Shown here piece after piece: positions 55,895 to 64,000 of a DNA stretch of 64,000 bases. The first letter of the stretch is position 1. Each line of letters starts with the position of its first letter. The notes below the pieces were generated by a model. The model ran no database searches. It was given only the letters and a program-made list of their open reading frames with translations, and was not told the origin of the DNA. Origin of the DNA: Pseudomonas sp. St316 (GTDB lineage Bacteria > Pseudomonadota > Gammaproteobacteria > Pseudomonadales > Pseudomonadaceae); NCBI RefSeq assembly GCF_018325905.1, contig NZ_AP021901.1, forward strand, positions 5,791,001-5,855,000. Reading direction: 5' to 3'. The position numbers were made by a program, and so were the translations under genes.

Positions 55895-58800
55895 AGCAAC
55901 TCCCCCTGTACCCACGCCGGCTCGGCCTTGGGTTCGGGCGCCCCCTGGAACAGGCGATCCAGTTGTTCGATCAATGCCCGTGGCGGCCTGGTGAAATACA
56001 CACCCTGACTGGCCGAGCGGGTTCCGCGAAGGAACAGGTACAGCGCGCCGCCGACATGCCGGTCGTAGTCGTAATCGGGGAGCCGTGCCTTAAGCTGGCG
56101 ATGCAGGGCCAACAGGTACAACACGTATTGCAGGTCGTAGCGATGGTCCAGGATCGACTGTTCCATGGCCTGTACGGTGTAGGCCATGTCATCGACACCC
56201 AGCCAGTTGGATTTGTAATCGGCCACGTAGTACCGACCGTCGTGCTCGAACGTCAAATCGATGAAGCCCTTGAACATGCCGTTGAGCAGCACCGGTTCCG
56301 CCGCGACGCGGGCCACACCGCCATGGGTGAACCGGCAAACCAGTTGGTCAAGCTTTTGCACATCGACCTTGTGGCTGGCAAACCAGAACTCCATCTCCAC
56401 CTGGAATCGGCTCAGTTGTTCGAGCACCACCGGCGCCTGGTCATTGCCCACGTGCATGGGCATCTTGATCAAGTGCTGCAGCCAATCGCTCAGCGTGGTG
56501 ATCCAGCCTTTCCAGCCTCGGCGATTGCAGCGTCGGGCGATGGCATCCTCGATATCCGCTGGCGCCGATGAAAAGCCCTCCCCGGCGGCCCACTCCAGCA
56601 GGCCATGGAGGAAAGTACCGGGGTTGGGGCCACGGGGAAAGCGGTGGATGTCGCCACCGACAGCGATAGTCTCCCTGGGAGCGTCCGGGTCCAGTCGTTC
56701 ATCGTCGAACAGTTTCTGGGCCTGGGGATTCTCTGGCGCGGTATCGCTGCCTTCGCTCAGGCTTTCGCTGATGCGCAAGGCACTGTAGGACGCGATCCAC
56801 CAGTGCTCGCTGGCCTTTCGCAAGGGCACCAAGGGTTCAAGCAACACGGCTTCGTTGCGCGGGGGTCGGTAGTGCTCATCGGTGGCTTCGGGCATTGGCT
56901 GGCAGCTCACCGCGTCACTGCCTTGCTGCAGGTCGTCCAACCAGCGCCCCAGCGCCGCCGATTCGGCCAGCGGCGCACCACCACCCAACAAGTACCCCAG
57001 CGCGGACACATGGAGGATCGAGCGATTGTTGCTGCCCCGCTTGAGATCCGCGACACCTAGCCAGCAGGCATGTTGTGCACGGGTCAGTGCCACGTAGAGA
57101 AGCCGCAGATCCTCGGCCAGACGCTCGTCATCGGCCTTGGCGATCAATTCGGCAGTGGGCTTGAGGCTGATCTGCGCCTTGTTGGCCTCATCGTGGTAGT
57201 GCAACGGCAATCGACTTCCGTCCACCGGTTTCGTCGAGCAGATGAAGGGCAAGAAGACCAATGGATATTCGAGGCCCTTGGATTTGTGGATCGTGACCAC
57301 CTTGACCAGTTGCTCATCGCTTTCCAGGCGCAGGATCTGCTCTTCTCCCGCTTGCCCGGACAAGGCCAGGTGCTCGGACAAATGCCGGATCAAGGCTTGT
57401 TCGCCATCCAACTCACCGGCCGCCTGCTGCAACAGTTCGCAAAGGTGCAGCAAGTTGGTCAGCACCCGCTCGCCGTCGCTGCGCGCCATCAAGGCCTGGG
57501 GCAGTTCGAAATCATGCAGCAGGCGCCGCAACATCGGCAGCACGCCCTGGCTGCGCCAGACCGTACGATAACCGCGAAATTGCATGACCCTGGCTTCCCA
57601 GGCCAGCTCATCCTGATTGAGACGCTCCAGTTCCATCAGCGACAGGTTCAACGTGATGCTGGCCAGGGCCGCCCGTAGCGGTCGTTCCGCATCCGGTTCG
57701 GCACAGGCCCTGAGCCAGATCAGCAAATCCCGCGCTTGCTGCGAGGCAAAGACCGAATCCTTGTCGGACAGATAGACACTGCGCACGCCCCGCGCGGACA
57801 ACGCGTCTCGCACCGCCTGCGCTTCTTTACCATCGCGTACCAGGATGGCGATATCTGCCGGGCGCACGCCTCGCAGCACCTGTCCATCGACCGTGAAGCC
57901 GTCGCGTCCCGACTGACCGCCGTTGAGCAACGCCGTGATCTCACTGGCGCAGGCGGCCGCCATGGATTGCCGATACACCGCACCGGAAAGTGGCTGGTCC
58001 GACGACAGGTGCCAGATGTTCAGTGCCGCGACCGCCTGCCCAGCGACCTGCAGGGACTCCTTTCGCCCCTGGGATTCAACGGACAGGAACGGCACCGGGT
58101 TCTCGCCCGAAGGCTCACGGAACAGAAAGGCCCCACGCCCCTTCGGGCGGGACTCGGCATTCTGGAAAACATGGTTTACCGCGCCTACCATGGCATGGCT
58201 GGAACGGAAATTCGTGCCCAGTGTGTGCAGCCTGCCAGCAGTGGCTTCGCGAGCGCGCAGATAGGTATAGATATCGGCGCCGCGAAAAGCGTAGATCGCC
58301 TGCTTCGGATCGCCGATCAGGAACAGTCCGGTCCCGGGGTCGTTGTCGTCGATACGGTAGATGCTTTCGAAGATCCGGTATTGGACCGGGTCGGTGTCCT
58401 GGAACTCATCGATCAGCGCCACCGGAAACTGTTCACGGATCAGGCTCGCCAAACGCTCGCCTGCGTCGGCCTGCAGGGCCGCATCGAGACGCAGCAGCAT
58501 GTCATCGAAGCCCATCTCGGCGCGGCGACGTTTCTCTGCCTCGAAGCGCGCCCCGACCCATTGCGCGGCATGCTGCAACACGGCGGCATCTGGCGTGGGC
58601 AACGCATCCAGGCTGGCCTTCAGACCGGCCATGGCGTCCAGCCCGGGATGGTTGGGCACTTCACCTTTCCAGGCTTCGGCCATGCCCTCGGGCGTCAGCC
58701 GCGTGAATCCGGTGCCGATGTCCAACAGCTCAAGGCTTTCGTCATCGACCCAGGCAGTAATTTTCTGAAACCACGGTTCGAAGTAACGCGCCTGCATCTT

Positions 58801-59580
58801 GCGCCCGTCGACAGACTTGCTGGCAACGCCTTGCTGGCAGATTTCCAACAGTTCCACCGCCCATTGCCGCCACGGCGCCTTGAGATCGAGCAAGGCGGCA
58901 CTGCGCTCCTGCAAGGCCGCGGCGATGAGTTCGGCAGGCTCAGGCCCATAACCGTCACCACGCTCGCTGGAAAACAAACCTCGTACCCGCGGCAATAGCG
59001 CAGCAGGCCCACCCCAATGGGTACGCACCCAGTTCAGTGCCTCGCCTTGCATCGAATAGCAGAACAGCCGCCAATAATCGCGCAAGACCTCGCCCAGCAA
59101 TTCGCTGTGGTCGGTTTCCAGGGTCTGGGTGAACAGGCTACCGCTGTCGAAGGCATGCTCACGCAACATGCGCTGGCACCAACTGTGGATGGTCGAAACG
59201 GCCGCTTCGTCCATCCACTGCGCAGCGATGTCCAGCCGGTTCGCGCAGCCAGGCCATTGGTCAGCGTTGAACTCATCGCGCAACGCGGCGATCAGCGTAT
59301 CCGGAGCGGGAATTTCGTCACGGAAGAAACGCGCCGCTTCGGCCAGACGAGTGCGAATTCGTTCACGCAACTCTTTGGTGGCAGCGTCCGTGAAGGTCAC
59401 TACCAGGATTTGCGGTGGCAGCAACTCGCGGCCAAAACCGGACGCCGAACCGCCATGCCCCAGCACCAGACGCAGGTACAACGCCGAGATGGTGAAGGTC
59501 TTGCCGGTACCGGCGCTGGCCTCGATCAGTTGGCTGCCACGTAGCGGGAAAGCCAGGGCCAATGGTGTCTGGCGACTCAT
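55891..59580 (-). CDS. recB: RecB, exonuclease V beta subunit (3'-5' helicase and nuclease)
   Basis: 1,229 residues from ATG 59580, which overlaps the recC stop (ATGA). Walker A EASAGTGKTFTISALY lies at residues 20-35. UvrD motif II is LIDEFQDTDPVQYRIF, and a late helicase motif is VVTIHKSKGLEYPLVFLPF. The C-terminal nuclease site is GFIDLTFEHDGRYYVADYKS (catalytic Asp, Asp, Lys). It unwinds and degrades DNA ends up to Chi with RecC and RecD. Confidence 0.97.
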   Translation of the reverse strand: MSRQTPLALAFPLRGSQLIEASAGTGKTFTISALYLRLVLGHGGSASGFGRELLPPQILVVTFTDAATKELRERIRTRLAEAARFFRDEIPAPDTLIAALRDEFNADQWPGCANRLDIAAQWMDEAAVSTIHSWCQRMLREHAFDSGSLFTQTLETDHSELLGEVLRDYWRLFCYSMQGEALNWVRTHWGGPAALLPRVRGLFSSERGDGYGPEPAELIAAALQERSAALLDLKAPWRQWAVELLEICQQGVASKSVDGRKMQARYFEPWFQKITAWVDDESLELLDIGTGFTRLTPEGMAEAWKGEVPNHPGLDAMAGLKASLDALPTPDAAVLQHAAQWVGARFEAEKRRRAEMGFDDMLLRLDAALQADAGERLASLIREQFPVALIDEFQDTDPVQYRIFESIYRIDDNDPGTGLFLIGDPKQAIYAFRGADIYTYLRAREATAGRLHTLGTNFRSSHAMVGAVNHVFQNAESRPKGRGAFLFREPSGENPVPFLSVESQGRKESLQVAGQAVAALNIWHLSSDQPLSGAVYRQSMAAACASEITALLNGGQSGRDGFTVDGQVLRGVRPADIAILVRDGKEAQAVRDALSARGVRSVYLSDKDSVFASQQARDLLIWLRACAEPDAERPLRAALASITLNLSLMELERLNQDELAWEARVMQFRGYRTVWRSQGVLPMLRRLLHDFELPQALMARSDGERVLTNLLHLCELLQQAAGELDGEQALIRHLSEHLALSGQAGEEQILRLESDEQLVKVVTIHKSKGLEYPLVFLPFICSTKPVDGSRLPLHYHDEANKAQISLKPTAELIAKADDERLAEDLRLLYVALTRAQHACWLGVADLKRGSNNRSILHVSALGYLLGGGAPLAESAALGRWLDDLQQGSDAVSCQPMPEATDEHYRPPRNEAVLLEPLVPLRKASEHWWIASYSALRISESLSEGSDTAPENPQAQKLFDDERLDPDAPRETIAVGGDIHRFPRGPNPGTFLHGLLEWAAGEGFSSAPADIEDAIARRCNRRGWKGWITTLSDWLQHLIKMPMHVGNDQAPVVLEQLSRFQVEMEFWFASHKVDVQKLDQLVCRFTHGGVARVAAEPVLLNGMFKGFIDLTFEHDGRYYVADYKSNWLGVDDMAYTVQAMEQSILDHRYDLQYVLYLLALHRQLKARLPDYDYDRHVGGALYLFLRGTRSASQGVYFTRPPRALIEQLDRLFQGAPEPKAEPAWVQGELL

Positions 59581-62500
59581 GAGCGGGCCTCCTCGCCGAC
59601 CAATGAACGCCATGGGGCTTCGAGCAATGGTCGGTAGAGTGCATCGCACCAATCGGGGAATGTTTCATCAGCCATCAAGGCATCGAAATCAGCAAACTGT
59701 CGAGCCAAGGCCGGACTTTCCCGCCGTTCGCCTTCAAACGTCTGTCCATCACCCTCATAGGCTTTGCGAGCCGCCGCTTCGGCCTTGACCGGATCAGTCT
59801 GGCCGAGCCAGGCAAAAGCCGTCTTCACCGCGATCGGTAGCGGCTGGCGCATACCGGTCTGCCAGGCCAGCAGCATGTCGCCCAGCAGCCTTTGTGCGAC
59901 GGGCTCCTCAAAAGGTGCCAACAGCAAGCTGTCATCACTGGCCACCAGTGCCGTCGTCAATGACACGCCATTAGCGCAAGCCACGAGATGATTGACCCAC
60001 GGCCGTATCAGGCGATGCCACTTACGGGTCTTGGTGGAGCCGATGCTGTTGGGTATGGCCGTGATGGCGAGGACCGCACCGTCGGAACGCTGGTGCAAAC
60101 CACTGAGCCACCCGTCGACATTCACCCCCTGCAATTGCAGGCTGACTGGCACAGCGCTGACCGACGGTGTTGGCCATAACGCCAGAAGCTGTTGGTAACG
60201 CTGGAGCAGATCCGGCAGAGGTTCGATCAATTCACGCTGCATGCATTCACCGAAACCGGCCATGGGTAACAGGCCGCTGTTCTGCAGTCTTTTGGCGTGA
60301 GCGGTGAGGGCAAGATCCGGCTGGTCCAGGCGTACCAGGGCGGCCTCGAGCAAGCTGTCACTCAGGCTGTAGCGTTGCAGCGCATCAAGCACAAAAGGTT
60401 CGTCATCGGCCAACGGCGCTTCGATGGCCTCGAAGAACACTTTCAACCGCTGACTGAAGAAATGGCGGACAGGATTGCGCAGGAAGTCCTGCAACTGCCC
60501 AAGGCCCAAGGGCTCCTCCTGGACATAGGGTTCCAACACCTGGTGTTTGTCGGTCTGATCACAAGCGTCATGAAGCACTCGCCATTCGCTGGCGTAACTG
60601 AACAGCTCGTCACCTTGATGGAAATAACGAGCACTGAACGGTTGCAACGGATGCTCCTGGGTCAACGCATCGAGGAGAGGCTTGCTGTCATCTGCCAACC
60701 GCCAGCCACTGGCGAGATGGTCGCGCAGTTGGCCGATCAACACCGATGCCGGACGCTCGCTGTTGTCGCGAATACTGCGACCCACCCAACTGATGTACAG
60801 CTTTTCCCGAGCAGAAAGCAGCGCCTCCAACAGCAGGTAACGGTCGTCCTCACGGCGGGAACGATCGCCCGGACGATAATCACCGCCCATCAGGTCGAAA
60901 TCCAAAGGCGGCTGGGCTCTCGGGTAATCACCATCATTCATCCCCAGCAGGCACACCAGCTTGAAGGGGATCGCGCGCATCGGCATCAAGGTACAGAAGT
61001 TGACTGCGCCGGCCAGGAAACGCTGGGACAGTCGCCCCTGGTCCAGTCCGGCCAACCACGCCTCTCGCACCACCGTCAGCGGCAACTCATCGTGCAGCCC
61101 CACCGACTCGCAGGTTTCCAGCCAGGTTTCACGCAAGTCTTCGAGTTGGGCCAGCAAATAGTCGTCATGCTCGTTGCTTGCCTGGAAAAACAGCCGCATC
61201 AGATCTTGCAGGCGTGAACCCCATTGCTGCGGCGATGCCGGCCGGGTGAGTTCCTGATGGGCGACCTCCAGGGCATCCAGCAATGCAACCAAGGGACCGA
61301 TCAACGCCGCGTCCAGGCCACCGATCTCGTCATAGGGCTCAATGCCCTCATAAGCGTTCGAACTGCCGACGGCATACCCCAGCAACATGCGACGCAAGCC
61401 GAAATGCCAGCTGTTCTGCTCAAGCTCCGCGGGCAGGCCCAAGCCGGCACGGTGTTCGGCGCTCATCCCCCAACGAATGCCGGCGCCTTCGATCCAGCGG
61501 TGCAGTGTCGGCAGATCGACCTCATCGATGCCAAACCGCTCACGCAACGCCGGGACATCCAGCAGATCGAGGATTTCGCTGACCGGGAAACGACTGTCCG
61601 GCAGCTTGAGCAAATGCTCGACGGCGATCAGCAGTGGATCACGTCCACGCTGGCCCTGATCGGTCAGTGTGAAGGGAATGAACCGAGGGTCGCTCCTGTC
61701 GAGCTGGCCGAACACCGCGCGAATGTGCGGTGCATAACTGTCGATGTCCGGGACCATGACGATGATATCCCGTGGGCGCAGCGTCGGATCCGCACTGAAG
61801 TGGGCCAGCAATTGGTCGTGAAGAATTTCGACTTCACGCTGGGCGCCGTGAGCCACATGAAAACGGATCGAGCCGTCTCGCTCCGTATCGATGACAGGCC
61901 AGTGTTCCCGGGTTTCATTCAGGGGGCGCAGCTCCAGGATGTCATCCTGCAACTGGCTGAGAAGGGTCGTAGGGGTTCCATCGGTGAACAGGTCAATTCG
62001 CCCATCGCGAAATACCGAGCGATAGCTGTTGGGGTCATCGTAGCTGTCGAGCAGGTTGATATAGTCGCGCCCTTGCTTGCCCCAGGCGGCCAATAATGGA
62101 TGGGCATGTTGATGCAGGGTTTGCGGATCGAGGACGACGGGCATGCCGGCCTTGCGCGCCTGGCGCTTGTATTGGTGCCGCAACAAGTCTTTGTCGGCGA
62201 CGATGTCCGCCCAATGATGGCGACACGGGTTATGCACGCAAAGCAGAACCTGACTGAACCGGGAAAGGCCGGCGAGCGCCTCCAGGACCTGGGCAGGCAA
62301 CGAAGAAATACCAAACACGATGACCCGTGCGGGCAGGCCTTTCGGGGCGACTTCCAGGCTGTTGATACGTTCGATGTAGCGCTGATGAACGCCAGCACGG
62401 CTTTGCGCCATGCCTTGCTCCCCCACATCCAGCAACAAGGCTCGCCACAGTTCCGCTTGCCAGCAATTTGCTGGCGCGAGCGGCTTGATTTCGCCTCGGA

Positions 62501-63028
62501 CATTTCTTGTCTGGTGTCGACCTTCCGCCCAGTCCTCAAGCCAGTCGGCCCGGTAAACCTGGTACTGGTCGAACAGATCGGCAAGACGCTCGGATAATTG
62601 ATAGCGCTTGCGCAAGTCGGTGTCGTGGGTAAGGAATCGTCGCAGAGGTTCGAAATGAGGCTGCTCGATCAACTGCGGCAGCAGACGCATCAGGCGCCAG
62701 GTTAACGGAGCCTTATCCAGCAGGGACTTGGCCGGAATTTCGTCGCGGCCCAGGACTGTTCGATAAAGTTGCCACATGAAACTGCCCGGCAGTTGCACAT
62801 CAATGGCAGCCGCAATACCGCAGCCGCCGGAGTCATCGTCTTCCGGGTCTTCAGCCAGTGCGAGCTTGAGCCATTGGGCAATGCCGTTGCTCTGTACCAA
62901 CGCGATTTCATTTTCAAGGGGGCCAGCGGATAGCGCCGCATCAAGCTGATTACCAGGCTGCGCAATTCATCAAGGCGATTCCCGTGAACCACCATGAAAG
63001 CTGGGCTAAGGGACGTTGCGTCCGGCAT
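59577..63028 (-). CDS. recC: RecC, exonuclease V gamma subunit; apparent frameshift near the N-terminus
   Basis: The proper start is ATG 63028 (AGGA upstream; MPDATSLSPAFMVVHGNRLD). The frame carrying it reads RYPLAPL and then derails into KMKSRWYRATA. The rest of the gene, from LVQSNGIAQWLKLALAEDPE to the end, is in another frame. One extra C in the C5 run (G5 on plus, 62918-62922) restores PLAPLENEIALVQSNGIAQW, which fits RecC (E. coli has ILVQSTGMAQWLQ). The repaired protein has about 1,150 residues, normal length. It recognises Chi and holds RecB and RecD. First gene of the operon. Confidence 0.9.
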
Positions 63029-63142
63029 GAAAGGCATCCTTGAAAATGCAAAAGCTAGGGGCAGAACCTTAGCACTGTCGGGGGGTTGTGACAGCCGGGA
63101 ACTGTCCGCGCTGCTCGTACGAACTTTCCTGCGGGCAAAACA

Positions 63143-63172
63143 AAACCCCAACTGCTTTCGCAATTGGGGTTT
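63143..63172 (-). terminator. Intrinsic terminator of the rRNA operon
   Basis: On the minus strand, aaccccaattgc and gcagttggggtt pair over 11 bp with one mismatch around a gaaa loop, followed by ttgttttg. It begins about 12 bp after the 5S gene and ends transcription of the operon that enters from the right edge. Confidence 0.9.
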
Positions 63173-63183
63173 CGGAATTTAAT

Positions 63184-63298
63184 CTTGACGATGACCTACT
63201 CTCACATGGGGAAACCCCACACTACCATCGGCGATGCATCGTTTCACTGCTGAGTTCGGGATGGGATCAGGTGGTTCCAATGCTCTATGGTCGTCAAG
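63184..63298 (-). rRNA. rrf: 5S ribosomal RNA
   Basis: The minus strand reads cttgacgaccatagagcatt...gagagtaggtcatcgtcaag, the full-length Pseudomonas 5S with paired ends (cttgacga/tcgtcaag). It contains the conserved ggaaccacctgatcccatcc and ccgaactcag segments. It follows 23S rRNA with a spacer of about 160 bp that has no tRNA. Confidence 0.95.
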
Positions 63299-63456
63299 AA
63301 ATTCGGTAGCCGGTGCGTGCCTTGCGGTCACGTGCCAGCGAATGGGTATGCGATAGATTTGTGTGTTGCTGTCGAGTCTCTCGAACTTTCGGTTCGTTTC
63401 GTCTTCACACACCGCAATCTGGCCTCTTTCGAGTTCACAAATTGCTTGGGTGTTAT

Positions 63457-64000
<544 letters not shown>

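Noticed and set aside
63028..63163. 45-codon upstream extension of recC
   Set aside because: It overlaps the rRNA terminator and has no ribosome-binding site; ATG 63028 has AGGA and begins the conserved RecC N-terminus.

Overview
The window looks like a chromosomal segment of a fluorescent Pseudomonas, P. fluorescens group in the broad sense. The evidence is GC-rich coding with Pseudomonas codon use, typical REP palindromes (core like gcgagcaagctcgctccc), and a Pseudomonas-type gene set: an McpS-like chemoreceptor, YfiBNR, MmsAB, GntP with an RpiR regulator and a D-aminoacylase, and RecCBD next to an rRNA operon. No tRNA, CRISPR array or recognisable transposase gene was seen.

Left arm (1-15978): an accessory island dominated by a contact-dependent inhibition (CDI, two-partner secretion) locus on the minus strand. 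It runs cdiB (15188-13482), cdiA (13458-5953) and an immunity gene (5942-5331), then a train of orphan cassettes: an immunity-like gene (5120-4758), a displaced cdiA C-terminal fragment with its own immunity gene (4155-3172, 3171-2824), a further candidate immunity gene (2334-1705) and two small lipoproteins. AT-rich cassettes are separated by about 70-bp palindromic elements (arms like ggggacagatttattt) and by a second 56-bp direct repeat. Both toxin reading frames are broken by single-base changes in homopolymer runs. Re-reading each run with one base more or less restores a coherent toxin that ends next to its immunity gene.

Centre-left (15328-23188): a small M41-like zinc peptidase, katG, a two-gene phosphatase operon (PAP2 plus an Ais-like histidine phosphatase), an McpS-like chemoreceptor, and a FitAB/VapBC toxin-antitoxin pair with a visible operator palindrome.

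Centre (23373-37147): a 13.8-kb insecticidal Tc toxin operon. It holds a split TcA (TcaA-like and TcaB-like), a TcB (SpvB/TcdB) and a TcC (Rhs core plus a C-terminal cargo of about 280 residues that I do not recognise).

Centre-right (37220-53658): metabolic and regulatory genes. These include gntP-rpiR-D-aminoacylase, a SulP transporter, mdaB and ygiN (divergent, with a nearby LysR regulator), TauE/SafE, a LysR-cupin pair, mmsA-mmsB (valine catabolism) with a divergent LysR gene, and the yfiR-yfiN-yfiB c-di-GMP module.

Right arm (53798-64000): recC-recB-recD with ATGA overlaps, then the rRNA terminator, 5S rRNA and the 3' part of 23S rRNA, all on the minus strand. recC also carries a one-base homopolymer frameshift near its start. 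Four homopolymer frameshifts in one 64-kb window, one of them in a conserved housekeeping gene, make uncorrected sequencing indels a serious possibility. Breaks in the CDI toxins should not be read as biological inactivation until that is excluded.
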